A stretch of DNA of 64,000 nucleotides from Prevotella sp. CAG:617 (GCA_000438115.1 FR903596.1:95407-159406), one strand, 5' to 3'. Shown: positions 27,795-36,701, counted from the first letter of the stretch. Numbers and translations: made by a program. Notes: generated by a model from the letters alone, not told the origin.

Positions 27795-28790
27795 ATGAAA
27801 CCAAAGTATCGCAATTTATTTTTGCTTTTCGGCATTGTGGCTATTGTCATCATGCTCTACAAGTTTGATTTTGATCTTAGAAGTCTGCGTGAAATTAAAT
27901 GGTATTGGTTGTCTGGAATTATTGGCATTTGGATTGTTGTCTATCTGTTTAATGCCGGTGCTTTTTACAAGATTGTAAATGAGGAGAATACGGAGGGCAA
28001 GCATTTGTCTTTTCTTTATTCTTTGAAATATACCATTTCGGGTTTTGCTTTCAGTTATGCCACACCTTTTGGTTTTGGCGGTGGCCCGTATAGAATGTTG
28101 GAGCTGGGAGCTTATGTCGGAACACGCAAAGCTGCATCTTCGGTAGTGTTGTATTCTATGATGCACATCTTCTCACACTTCTGTTTGTGGGCTACAGCTA
28201 TAATTTTGTACATTTGTCTTTATCATGTAGAGCCTTATCTGTGGTCATTATTTGCCATTTTTGCTTTGGTTTGTGTTGTAGTTGTATATTTCTTTTATAA
28301 AGGATATCGCAATGGCATGGTAGTGAAGGCCTTTAGCATATTCAGCCGTGTTCCGATAGCACGTCGTTGGTTGGCACCGCTGGCTGAAAAAAATGCTGAG
28401 GCTTTTGAGCAAATTGATCAGCAGATAGCCTCGCTTCATACTCACGCCCGGGTGTTTTACAGTGCCTTGGCTATGGAATATGTGGCCCGCGTTATCAATT
28501 CATTTGAATATTATTTTATTATGTTGGCTTTGGGATATTCCGTGACGTTTGTTGACAGTTTGCTGATGCTGGCCTTTTCTTCTTTGATTGGGAATCTACT
28601 GTTTTTCTTTCCGATGCAGTTAGGTGCCCGTGAGGGTAGTCTGGTAATGATTGTGCGGCATCTCTCGGTGGCTGCTCCTGCGGCAATTGGCTTGTACGCC
28701 AGCGTACTGACTCGTATTCGGGAACTGGTTTGGATTATTATAGGTGTGAGTTTGGTTAAATTGGGAGCTAATAAAGCCCAGAAATTATAA
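27795..28790 (+). CDS. UPF0104 / lysylphosphatidylglycerol synthase TM-like membrane protein
   Basis: A 331-residue polytopic membrane protein with about eight hydrophobic segments, resembling the LPG_synthase_TM (UPF0104) family, whose members include the flippase half of MprF and archaeal AglD-like proteins. A conserved loop is FGFGGGPYRMLELGAYV (about residues 92-108), and LGAREGSLVMIVRHLS lies near residue 277. It could move the cluster's lipid product across the inner membrane. No soluble aminoacyl-transfer domain is fused. It begins 6 nt after the CDP-alcohol transferase gene and is followed 17 nt later by the HAD gene. Confidence 0.82.
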   Translation: MKPKYRNLFLLFGIVAIVIMLYKFDFDLRSLREIKWYWLSGIIGIWIVVYLFNAGAFYKIVNEENTEGKHLSFLYSLKYTISGFAFSYATPFGFGGGPYRMLELGAYVGTRKAASSVVLYSMMHIFSHFCLWATAIILYICLYHVEPYLWSLFAIFALVCVVVVYFFYKGYRNGMVVKAFSIFSRVPIARRWLAPLAEKNAEAFEQIDQQIASLHTHARVFYSALAMEYVARVINSFEYYFIMLALGYSVTFVDSLLMLAFSSLIGNLLFFFPMQLGAREGSLVMIVRHLSVAAPAAIGLYASVLTRIRELVWIIIGVSLVKLGANKAQKL

Positions 28791-28807
28791 TAATAGATGG
28801 TTAAGGA

Positions 28808-29551
28808 GTGATGAAGAAAAATCATTATACAACTTTATTGTTGGATTATGGAGGTACATTAGATACCAATGCACGTCATTGGGTACATGTACTTTGGGAC
28901 GGTTATCAACATTGTAATGTTCCGGTATCGGAGTCGCAGTTTCGTGAAGCATATGTATTTGGCGAGCGCTCATTGGCTAAAAGCCCGATAATTGTCCCCA
29001 CAGATAATTTCTTGGATTTGTTACGCAAAAAGGTGGATATTGAAACATCTTATTTGCAGCAGCATTCATATTGGTCGGTAACGGATGAGGAACGTAGCGT
29101 GAAATCGGATGCGATTGCGCAGTTTTGCTATGCGTATGCCCGCCGACATGTAGATCAGAGCAGGCAGGTTCTGCAGTTGCTGAAGGAACAATATAAATTG
29201 CTCTTGGTAACTAATTTCTATGGTAACATTCAGGCAGTATTGGCCGATTTCGGATTGGAAGGTATGTTTCAGTCGGTGATAGAGTCAGCCGTAGTTGGAG
29301 TACGTAAACCCGATCCCGCCATTTGGGCGATGGGAATGGATGCGGCCGGTGAGGATGCCGGTGCAATTATTGCTGTTGGAGATTCTGTTTCCAAAGATAT
29401 TTTGCCAGCCAAGGAACTTGGTTTTCATACCGTATGGATGCAGGGGCAGGGATGGGACGATAAGGAGCAAGAGTCCGATGCGCCGGACATGATAATTCAT
29501 GATATAAAGGAACTGCCAGAAGCCATTTTACAACTGCAAGCCTTGGATTAA
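28808..29551 (+). CDS. HAD-superfamily protein with a non-canonical motif I
   Basis: A 247-residue HAD protein with a helical cap after motif I. Motif I reads LLLDYGGTLDT near residue 13: the nucleophile Asp is present, but the usual second Asp of DxDGT, the acid/base in phosphatases, is Gly (DYGGT). Motif II (LLVTNFYG), motif III Lys (GVRKPDP) and motif IV (AVGDSVSKDI) are intact. So it may act on a substrate other than a phosphate monoester, or use a different acid. It ends the five-gene cluster, 17 nt after the membrane protein gene, and is followed by a hairpin terminator. Confidence 0.87.
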   Translation: MMKKNHYTTLLLDYGGTLDTNARHWVHVLWDGYQHCNVPVSESQFREAYVFGERSLAKSPIIVPTDNFLDLLRKKVDIETSYLQQHSYWSVTDEERSVKSDAIAQFCYAYARRHVDQSRQVLQLLKEQYKLLLVTNFYGNIQAVLADFGLEGMFQSVIESAVVGVRKPDPAIWAMGMDAAGEDAGAIIAVGDSVSKDILPAKELGFHTVWMQGQGWDDKEQESDAPDMIIHDIKELPEAILQLQALD

Positions 29552-29614
29552 AAAGCAAATAAAATACGAACACATGACGTTTTTTGTTGCGCTTGACTGA
29601 GCGCTTGTGTAAAC

Positions 29615-29656
29615 AATTCCATAGTATGTTGTCTGACAATGCTATGGAATTTTTAT
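29615..29656 (+). terminator. Terminator after the head-group cluster
   Basis: AATTCCATAG (29615-29624) pairs with CTATGGAATT (29642-29651) and is followed by TTTATTTTG. It lies 64 nt beyond the HAD stop codon. Confidence 0.75.
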
Positions 29657-29861
29657 TTTGTCAATGTTTTTCTGATGTCTTTGTCGGGCGTAATCGTGGA
29701 CAATAGACTCCCGGCTAATTTTTTTTAGGCAGGAGTAAAAGTAAATAAGTTCCGGACTTGTTCCTTTTATATTTGCTCTGATGGGGCCGAGGGGCTAACG
29801 GAGATACAGGAATTGCCGGTGATGACATGTTTAAAGCTGAAAAAAGAAGGGGACGCGTTGC
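29657..29861. repeat. Intergenic region with repeat modules shared with 20990-21080
   Basis: No gene seen. It holds CTCCCGGCTAATTTTTTTTA at 29708-29727 and AAATAAGTTCCGGAC at 29743-29757, which match, in reversed order, the modules of the divergent region upstream of lepA. ACTCC (29707-29711) and GGAGT (29732-29736) may form a weak hairpin. Confidence 0.45.
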
Positions 29862-29890
29862 TTGTGTATGATAAAAAAAACGTATCTTAG
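29862..29890 (+). promoter_or_regulatory. Promoter for the small 85-residue protein gene
   Basis: TTG at 29862-29864 and TATCTTAG at 29883-29890 are 18 nt apart; the -7 box differs from TAnnTTTG at one position. Predicted start near 29897, 30 nt before ATG 29927. Confidence 0.5.
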
Positions 29891-29926
29891 CAAACAGAAA
29901 ACGTTGAATAAATAAAGAAAAAGATT

Positions 29927-30184
29927 ATGGCAAATCGTAGGAACTTAAAGAAAAAAATAGCGCATATTTGTGGAATTTTGGCCATGGAGTGTATGGTGGC
30001 CGTTCAGAACGGACGTATTACAGCCGAGCAGTCAGACCAGATTATTGTGGATATTCTAAATTTGCAGGATGAATTTTTTTCACGAATCAATCATACCGAA
30101 AAGGGTTCTGAGCGGTTGTTCTATCGTAAATTGACACAGGACTTTGACAAAGGAGTAGAGTTGATTATTCAAAAAATTCAATAA
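29927..30184 (+). CDS. Small cytoplasmic protein of unknown function
   Basis: An 85-residue protein that I cannot assign. It is basic at the N-terminus (NRRNLKKKIAHI), then helical with ECMVAVQNGRITAEQSDQII (quoted in part) and an ending FDKGVELIIQKI. No signal peptide or membrane span. It has its own likely promoter and is followed 12 nt later by the acyltransferase gene. The overall look suggests a small helical-bundle regulator. Confidence 0.75.
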   Translation: MANRRNLKKKIAHICGILAMECMVAVQNGRITAEQSDQIIVDILNLQDEFFSRINHTEKGSERLFYRKLTQDFDKGVELIIQKIQ

Positions 30185-30196
30185 ACAGAAAATGCA

Positions 30197-30754
30197 ATGA
30201 AGGTAGGAAGAAAAATAAGTAGCTTCTTACTCTATAAATTGTGGGGATGGAAGGTAGAGGTTTCTTTTGCTCCACGTGACAAATGCATATTATGCGTGGC
30301 GCCACATACCAGTAATATCGATTTTTTTGTGGCTCATTTGTATTATGCTTCGTTGGGCAGGAAGGCTGCTTTTTTGATGAAGAAAGAATGGTTTGTATGG
30401 CCGTTAAGTAGTATTTTTTATCAAATGGGTGGAATCCCTGTTGACCGGAGTCAGCATGGAAATCTTACCGATTATTTGGCTGAGAAGGCAAAGTCCGGTG
30501 ACCGTTTTGAATTAGCTATTACGCCTGAAGGTACACGCTCGCTGTGTCATCAGTGGAAACGAGGCTTTTATTATATAGCCTTGAAAGCCGGTATCCCCAT
30601 ACAACTGTATGGGTTGGATTATGCAAACAAAAGAATAGTAGGGAATATGGAATTAATGCCTACAGGAGACGTTGATGCTGACATGCTGAAAATACAAACT
30701 TATTTTAAAGATTTCAAAGGACGGCATCCTGAGCGTTTTTCAGCAGGGGTATGA
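30197..30754 (+). CDS. PlsC-like acyltransferase
   Basis: A 185-residue protein of the 1-acyl-glycerol-3-phosphate acyltransferase superfamily. The catalytic HxxxxD motif is APHTSNIDFF (near residue 33), and the substrate motif is TPEGTRSL near residue 109. It is short for PlsC (about 240), which fits the compact Bacteroidetes subgroup. Such enzymes transfer acyl chains to lysophospholipid or related acceptors at the membrane. It lies 12 nt after the 85-residue protein gene and 15 nt before the secreted amidase-like gene. Confidence 0.85.
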   Translation: MKVGRKISSFLLYKLWGWKVEVSFAPRDKCILCVAPHTSNIDFFVAHLYYASLGRKAAFLMKKEWFVWPLSSIFYQMGGIPVDRSQHGNLTDYLAEKAKSGDRFELAITPEGTRSLCHQWKRGFYYIALKAGIPIQLYGLDYANKRIVGNMELMPTGDVDADMLKIQTYFKDFKGRHPERFSAGV

Positions 30755-30769
30755 TTTTTCTCTTATTGG

Positions 30770-33661
30770 GTGATGAAAATGCGATGGACGCTTGTAACAT
30801 TGCTGCTTTGGTTGGGATTCTCGCATATCGCTGAAGGGCAGAATTTTGTGGCTGCAGATGATTCCGTAGCCGAGCGGGTGCGATATTATTTTCAGCATGA
30901 CTTTTCATTGAAAGGCTATCGGCCGGGAGTTCCTGTTGGTGTAATACATGTTATGGTTGATCATGCGCGTAAAGTGGTGCGTGTGGTCGGCAATGAATCT
31001 TTGGCATCCGCTCCATTTGACGGTGCCACGCTTGATAGTTTGCAAAGGGTAGTGACTTCATTGGCATATGGAGGAGACTATGGGGTAGAATTTGTAGATG
31101 AGCGGGGAAAGTCGTTTGCTGATTTATTGGCCGGTTTTTTACCAGGGGCACCATCCAAAAATCTTCGTCAATGGAAGGGAAATGATGTAGATTTGCGTCC
31201 CTGGGTTCGCAATGTTTCATCACCGGCAGACTTTTCTTCAGGCTTGTCTGGCCGTCATGTTTGTTTATGGGCAAGTCATGGTATTTATTATGACGGCCGG
31301 GGATGGAAATTTCAGCGACCATCTCTTTTTGGTACGTGTGAGGATTTGTTTACGCAGACGTTTGTAGTACCCTATCTTATTCCGATGCTTGAACGTGCCG
31401 GTTGTGTAGTTTTTACTCCTCGTGAGCGTGATTGGCAAATTAATGAATTTATTGTCGACAATGATGAAACGGGGAATGGCAAGTATGTGGAGCAGGTTCC
31501 TGCCGATGGGAAGGAATGGGAAAACGCACCTTGTGCCGGTTTTTCAGATTGGAAAAGACCTATTGTTGATTTGCAGAATCCGTTTACGCATGGCACCGTG
31601 CGTCAGTGTGAAGCTACGCGACGTCATGGTAAAAACAGCTCTGTCCGTTGGATTCCGGATATTTCCGAAGATGGTAATTATGCTGTTTACGTATCTTATG
31701 CAACCATTGAAAATGGGATTGACGATGCGCATTATACGGTCATGCATAATGGTGTTGCCACGGAGTTTTTGGTTAATCAGCAAATGGGTGGTTCTACTTG
31801 GGTATATTTGGGAACTTTTTATTTTGAGAAGAACAGACCCGACCGTAATTATGTACTGTTGACAAACGAGAGCCGTCGCAATGGCGGATGGGTAACAGCT
31901 GACGCCGTACGTTGGGGCGGAGGTATGGGAAATGTGTCGCGAGGTGGGCAGGTCAGCGGAATGCCCCGATTTGCGGAAGGAGCACGCTATTCTGCGCAAT
32001 GGTATGGAATGCCTTACGATGTATACAGTACAAAAGGTGGTACAGATGACTATGCTGACGATATTAATGTGCGTTCGTTTACGCAGAATTTCCTAAGTGG
32101 CAATAGCTTGTACAATCCGATTCCGCTTGGAGGAGGCGTTCCGTTTGAGGTTTCTTTGGCCGTGCATAGTGATGCCGGAATTCGAAGAAATCAAATTTAT
32201 GGTACATTAGGGATTTGTACGACTACTGGAAGCGACGGCCGTCATACGTTTAATTCCGGCATGCCGCGTGAAACCTCTCTTGATTTTACCCGGATGATAC
32301 AGGATAATATTTGTCGCGATTTAACCAAGGCAATGGGAGAGGAGTGGAGTCGGCGAGAGTTATGGGATCGTAATTATAGCGGAACGCGTAACCCGGAAAT
32401 TCCGTCCTCAATTTTAGAAATGTTTTCGCACCAGAATTTTGCAGACATGAAATATGGTCATGACCCACATTTCAAGTTTGTTATGGCGCGGGCAATTTAT
32501 AAATCGATACTGCGCTATATTTATTTTTATCATCAGAAAAAAGGATATGTGGTACAACCTTTACCGGTGAAGCAGTTTTCAGTAGAATTTACCTCTTCGC
32601 CTGGTGTCGTGAATCTACGATGGCGTGAAACTCCGGATTCTATGGAATTGTCGGCATCTGCAACTGGATATATTGTATATACAAAGGAAGGTAATAAGGA
32701 TTTTGACAATGGAACTTTTGTAAAAAATCCAATGTACCAGGTCTCTTTGAAGCCGGGAGTTATTTATGCTTTTAAGGTAAGTGCGGTAAATGAAGGAGGC
32801 GAGAGTTTTCCTTCTGAGACATTATGTGCTTATTTGTCAACGGATACTGCAGCAAAACGGGTCTTGATTGTGAATGGTTTTGATCGTTTGAGTGGTCCCG
32901 CGTTGGTTGAGACAAAAGACAGTCTGGGGTTTGATTTGCATCAGGATATTGGAGTCGCCTATGGAAGAACTGCCGGTTTTTCCGGTTATCAGTATAACTT
33001 TAATCCTCAAAGTAAGAACTGGGGAGCATCCGGTGATGAATTGAGCGGGCAGGTTTTTGCGGGAAATTCTTTTAATTATACGCTGGAGCACGGAGAGGCT
33101 TTATCACGTTTGTCTGGGTATTCTTTTGTATCTTGCCAACGGGATGCGATGCCCGACGATATGAGTAAGTATGACGTGGTTGATTTGATTGAGGGGGCAC
33201 AGCGTAAAAATGATTATGGATTGTTGAATTACAAAACTTTTGACAAAATATTACAGCGTCGGCTGGCCGCGTATTGCAAGCAAGGAGGAAAATTATTGGT
33301 GAGTGGTGCATATATTGGATCGGATATGCAGGACGATCCTAATTTCGTGCAGCAAATCTTGAAATTTAAATATGGCGGAAGAGTTTCTGCGAAGTCGGTG
33401 ATAAAAGGTCTGGAAATGGATTCTATTCCGTTTTATGACAGTCCTTCAAGCGAGCATTACGCTCCGGCAAGCTTGGACGTGTTGTTGCCATATGAAGGAT
33501 CTGAACCTTTGCTTTATACCGCACGTCAAGAGGTTGTAGGCATAGGTTGTCGCTCACCTTACAGATTATTTATATCTGCATTGCCGGTGGAGTGTATTCG
33601 TGGCGTGAATATTCGTAGTAATTTTATGAGAAAAGCAATGGAGTATTTGTTTGATAATTAA
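30770..33661 (+). CDS. Secreted amidase_3-like protein with golvesin-type insertion and Fn3 domain
   Basis: A 963-residue exported protein (signal peptide residues ~6-23). Residues ~160-230 look like the start of a zinc N-acetylmuramoyl-L-alanine amidase: LWASHGIYYD (His), CEDLFTQTF (Glu) and LERAGCVVFTPRERD. A beta-rich block follows (about 285-385), with HYTVMHNGVATEF and NGGWVTADAVRWGGG, typical of the golvesin/xanthan-lyase C-terminal domain. The amidase continues with LAVHSDAG near residue 463 and SSILEMFSHQN near 544. Then comes a fibronectin III domain (~600-685) and a final ~270-residue region. Bacteroides homologues are often labelled 'xanthan lyase'. Confidence 0.75.
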   Translation: MMKMRWTLVTLLLWLGFSHIAEGQNFVAADDSVAERVRYYFQHDFSLKGYRPGVPVGVIHVMVDHARKVVRVVGNESLASAPFDGATLDSLQRVVTSLAYGGDYGVEFVDERGKSFADLLAGFLPGAPSKNLRQWKGNDVDLRPWVRNVSSPADFSSGLSGRHVCLWASHGIYYDGRGWKFQRPSLFGTCEDLFTQTFVVPYLIPMLERAGCVVFTPRERDWQINEFIVDNDETGNGKYVEQVPADGKEWENAPCAGFSDWKRPIVDLQNPFTHGTVRQCEATRRHGKNSSVRWIPDISEDGNYAVYVSYATIENGIDDAHYTVMHNGVATEFLVNQQMGGSTWVYLGTFYFEKNRPDRNYVLLTNESRRNGGWVTADAVRWGGGMGNVSRGGQVSGMPRFAEGARYSAQWYGMPYDVYSTKGGTDDYADDINVRSFTQNFLSGNSLYNPIPLGGGVPFEVSLAVHSDAGIRRNQIYGTLGICTTTGSDGRHTFNSGMPRETSLDFTRMIQDNICRDLTKAMGEEWSRRELWDRNYSGTRNPEIPSSILEMFSHQNFADMKYGHDPHFKFVMARAIYKSILRYIYFYHQKKGYVVQPLPVKQFSVEFTSSPGVVNLRWRETPDSMELSASATGYIVYTKEGNKDFDNGTFVKNPMYQVSLKPGVIYAFKVSAVNEGGESFPSETLCAYLSTDTAAKRVLIVNGFDRLSGPALVETKDSLGFDLHQDIGVAYGRTAGFSGYQYNFNPQSKNWGASGDELSGQVFAGNSFNYTLEHGEALSRLSGYSFVSCQRDAMPDDMSKYDVVDLIEGAQRKNDYGLLNYKTFDKILQRRLAAYCKQGGKLLVSGAYIGSDMQDDPNFVQQILKFKYGGRVSAKSVIKGLEMDSIPFYDSPSSEHYAPASLDVLLPYEGSEPLLYTARQEVVGIGCRSPYRLFISALPVECIRGVNIRSNFMRKAMEYLFDN

Positions 33662-33676
33662 CCTAAATATAAGATT

Positions 33677-33985
33677 ATGTATAGAATTCAATTAAATGCA
33701 ACAGGCACACGTACCATGGATGTGACTGACGAGAACATGAAGACCATTGAAAAGTATGATTTGTTTAATGGTTTGGTAGACAGTACTGGATATATTGACG
33801 AGTCTGTACTGGATAAATTGAAATTGAATATCCGTTCTATGATTGCTACTGACGCTGAAAATTGCAAGGACTTGTTGGACTTGTGTATTGATGTAATTTA
33901 TCATGAAAAGATGAAAGCCTATGGCTTGCGTAATTTGATTGAAGCTTATCAGGAGTGGATTAAAAATAATAAAGTAGAGGAATAA
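33677..33985 (+). CDS. Small protein of unknown function
   Basis: A 102-residue acidic protein without signal peptide or membrane segment; not assigned to a family. It opens with a short beta-type stretch (YRIQLNATGTRTMDV) and then is helical, including DAENCKDLLDLCIDVIYH. It lies 15 nt after the amidase-like gene and 6 nt before the YgiQ-type gene, so all three are probably co-transcribed. Nothing in the sequence indicates a partner. Confidence 0.75.
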   Translation: MYRIQLNATGTRTMDVTDENMKTIEKYDLFNGLVDSTGYIDESVLDKLKLNIRSMIATDAENCKDLLDLCIDVIYHEKMKAYGLRNLIEAYQEWIKNNKVEE

Positions 33986-33991
33986 GTAGAA

Positions 33992-35938
33992 ATGAGAGAA
34001 TATCACCTGTCAGATTGGTTGCCAACTACGGCAAAGGAAGTTGCTTTAAGAGGATGGGAACAGTTGGACATAATTATGTTAAGTGCAGATGCCTATGTGG
34101 ATCATCCTTCGTTTGGAAGTGCCGTAATAGGGCGTTTGCTGGAAGCACAAGGTTATAAAATTGCCATTGTTCCTCAACCTGACTGGCATGGAGATTTTCG
34201 GGATTTCAAGAAATTGGGAAAGCCCCGATTGTATTTTTGTATATCTCCGGGAGTAATGGATTCTATGGTAAATAAGTATACAGCCAACAAACGTTTGCGT
34301 TCGGCTGATGCTTATTCACCGGACGGGCGACATGACAAGCGTCCGGAGTATCCTACAATCGTATATACGCAGATTTTGAAGAAACTTTATCCTGATGTGC
34401 CTGTGGTATTGGGAGGCATTGAGGCTTCGTTGCGGCGCCTGGCTCATTTTGATTACTGGCAGGGGACGTTGCGGAAAAGTATTTTGTGTGACAGTGGTGC
34501 CGATATGATTGCTTACGGCATGGGAGAATTACCGATGACCGATATCTCTGCGGTCTTGAGAGATTATGCGAATCAGACGGGACAGAATATTAATGTGGCA
34601 GATTTCAAAGAGTTGTTTCAGCGCCATCCTGTACGGCAAACAGTGATGCTTTATGATAAACAAGAAATTCCGGGCGGGATAAAAGATGATGATATTGTGT
34701 TGCATTCATATCCTGAAGTATTGGCATCACCTAAAAAGCAAGCTGAAAATTTTAGGCATATCGAGGAGGAAAGCAATAAACTGCATGCGCAAAGACTTTT
34801 GCAGGAAGTCGACGGAAAATATGTGGTAGTAAATGTGCCGTATCCGCCGATGACAACAGAGCAAGTGGACTATTCCTTTGACCTTCCGTATACTCGTCTT
34901 CCTCATCCTAAATATAAGGGAAAGGTAATTCCGGCCTACGAAATGATAAAATTCTCTGTAAATATACATCGCGGATGTTTCGGCGGATGTGCATTCTGTA
35001 CAATTTCTGCTCATCAGGGAAAGTTTATCATGAGCCGCAGTAAGGAAAGTATTTTGAAAGAAGTAAAGGAACTGATTCAGATGCCAGACTTTAAGGGGTA
35101 TCTGTCTGATTTGGGGGGACCTTCTGCGAACATGTATGGTATGAGCGGAAAGAACAAGGATTTATGCGCCAAGTGTAAACGTCCTTCATGTATCCATCCG
35201 CGTGTTTGTCCGAATTTGAATACTAGTCATGAGCGTCTTTTGGATATTTATAGAGCAGTTGACAACTTGCCGGGAATAAAGAAGAGTTTTATTGGTAGTG
35301 GGGTTCGCTATGATTTATTACTGCATCAGACGCCTGACGCTCGGACCAACAAAATAAATCGGGAATATATTGAAGAATTGATATTGAAGCATGTTTCAGG
35401 GCGACTGAAGGTTGCACCAGAACATACCAATAATCGGGTTCTGGACATTATGCGAAAACCCGGATTTGAGCAATTCTATGCGTTTAAAAAAATCTTTGAT
35501 GATTGTAATGAGAAAAATGGTTTGCACCAGCAGATAATTCCTTATTTTATCAGCTCACATCCCGGATGTACTGAAGAGGATATGGCAGAATTAGCGGCCA
35601 TTACTAAACGTTTGAATTTTAAGCTAGAGCAAGTTCAGGATTTTACGCCGACCCCCATGACGGTAAGTACGGAAATGTGGTATACCGGATACCATCCGTA
35701 TACCTTGGAGAAGGTGTATTGTGCCAGAAGTATGCAGGAAAAATTACGCCAGCGACTTTTCTTTTTCTGGTATAAGCCGGAAGAAAAGTCAACTATCATA
35801 CAGGAATTGATGCGTATGGGACGTAGAGACTTGTTGAATAAATTATATGATAAATCAGCAGCATATGAAAGTAGTCGAACAGCATGTAATAGGAAAAGTG
35901 AACGACGAAATGTGCGAGGACAGCGTCGTAGAAACTGA
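33992..35938 (+). CDS. YgiQ-family radical SAM protein
   Basis: A 648-residue radical SAM protein of the YgiQ family (function unproven). The iron-sulfur motif is HRGCFGGCAFCTI near residue 330, embedded in a TIM-barrel domain. The N-terminal part is a B12-binding-like fold (LSADAYVDHPSFGSAVIGRL). A second Cys-rich element, CAKCKRPSCIHPRVC (near residue 392), could bind another cluster or zinc. The basic C-terminal tail (RKSERRNVRGQRRRN) is encoded in DNA that overlaps the next gene by 74 nt. Confidence 0.92.
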   Translation: MREYHLSDWLPTTAKEVALRGWEQLDIIMLSADAYVDHPSFGSAVIGRLLEAQGYKIAIVPQPDWHGDFRDFKKLGKPRLYFCISPGVMDSMVNKYTANKRLRSADAYSPDGRHDKRPEYPTIVYTQILKKLYPDVPVVLGGIEASLRRLAHFDYWQGTLRKSILCDSGADMIAYGMGELPMTDISAVLRDYANQTGQNINVADFKELFQRHPVRQTVMLYDKQEIPGGIKDDDIVLHSYPEVLASPKKQAENFRHIEEESNKLHAQRLLQEVDGKYVVVNVPYPPMTTEQVDYSFDLPYTRLPHPKYKGKVIPAYEMIKFSVNIHRGCFGGCAFCTISAHQGKFIMSRSKESILKEVKELIQMPDFKGYLSDLGGPSANMYGMSGKNKDLCAKCKRPSCIHPRVCPNLNTSHERLLDIYRAVDNLPGIKKSFIGSGVRYDLLLHQTPDARTNKINREYIEELILKHVSGRLKVAPEHTNNRVLDIMRKPGFEQFYAFKKIFDDCNEKNGLHQQIIPYFISSHPGCTEEDMAELAAITKRLNFKLEQVQDFTPTPMTVSTEMWYTGYHPYTLEKVYCARSMQEKLRQRLFFFWYKPEEKSTIIQELMRMGRRDLLNKLYDKSAAYESSRTACNRKSERRNVRGQRRRN

Positions 35939-36701
35939 CGGATTTGTAGCTGTGATAGATGGAGCAACAAGTAAGAGCTCTGTGCGTTATGATGGTTTGA
36001 AGGGAGGAAAAAAAGCAATGCTATTGGCACGTGAGTGTATTATGCGTATGCCGTGTTGGTTTTCGATGGAAGAATGCGTATGCATGCTGACCGAGAATGT
36101 ACGACGTTTCTATCAGGAATGTGGTATGATGGAGTTGGTAAAAAGGGATGCTTCAGCCCGGTTAACATGTAGCATAGTTTTATATAGTAAGAGGAGACAT
36201 GAAGTTTGGATGATTGGCGATTGTCAATTTCGGTATGAGGGAAAAACATATAAGAATGAAAAGATAGGAGATGCTTTGCTGGCTGGGATTCGTGCTGACA
36301 TCCTGAAATATTTGATAAGAAATGGTTATAAACCTGAAGATTTGCAACAGAATGACTTAGGTAGATCTTGGATTTTAGATGCCTTATGCGACCAGTGTAA
36401 TTTCCAGAATCTACCCATTGAGGCTAATAATCCGTATTCTTTTGTGGTATTAGATGGATTTCCTGTTGATATTCGGCGTGTTCCTGTGTATAAATTGCCC
36501 AATAATGATTCGAATCACTTAATTTTGGCAAGTGATGGTTATCCAATATTGTGTGATACATTTGACGAAACGGAAAGTGCATTGAGGGAAATTCTTGAAA
36601 AGGATCCATTATGCATTGATTTGAATGTGTCGACAAAAGGTTTAATGGTAGGGAATAAATCTTTTGATGATCGTACTTATGTTATGTTGTCGGATTCTTG
36701 A
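35865..36701 (+). CDS. PP2C-like serine/threonine phosphatase
   Basis: A 278-residue protein with motifs of the PPM/PP2C fold: NDEMCEDSVVETDG (near residue 12, metal-binding Glu-Asp), FVAVIDGATSKS (Asp-Gly), VWMIGDCQFRYEGK (near residue 123), LILASDGYP and FDDRTYVML near the end. The start ATG 35865 (MKVVEQHVIG) is preferred to ATG 35847 because homology-like sequence begins there; either way it overlaps the YgiQ-type gene (74 nt from 35865). Cytoplasmic; no kinase partner is visible. Confidence 0.82.
   Translation: MKVVEQHVIGKVNDEMCEDSVVETDGFVAVIDGATSKSSVRYDGLKGGKKAMLLARECIMRMPCWFSMEECVCMLTENVRRFYQECGMMELVKRDASARLTCSIVLYSKRRHEVWMIGDCQFRYEGKTYKNEKIGDALLAGIRADILKYLIRNGYKPEDLQQNDLGRSWILDALCDQCNFQNLPIEANNPYSFVVLDGFPVDIRRVPVYKLPNNDSNHLILASDGYPILCDTFDETESALREILEKDPLCIDLNVSTKGLMVGNKSFDDRTYVMLSDS

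Noticed and set aside
35847..35864. ATG 35847 as the PP2C-like start
   Set aside because: It adds six residues not resembling the family and lengthens the overlap; ATG 35865 fits better.
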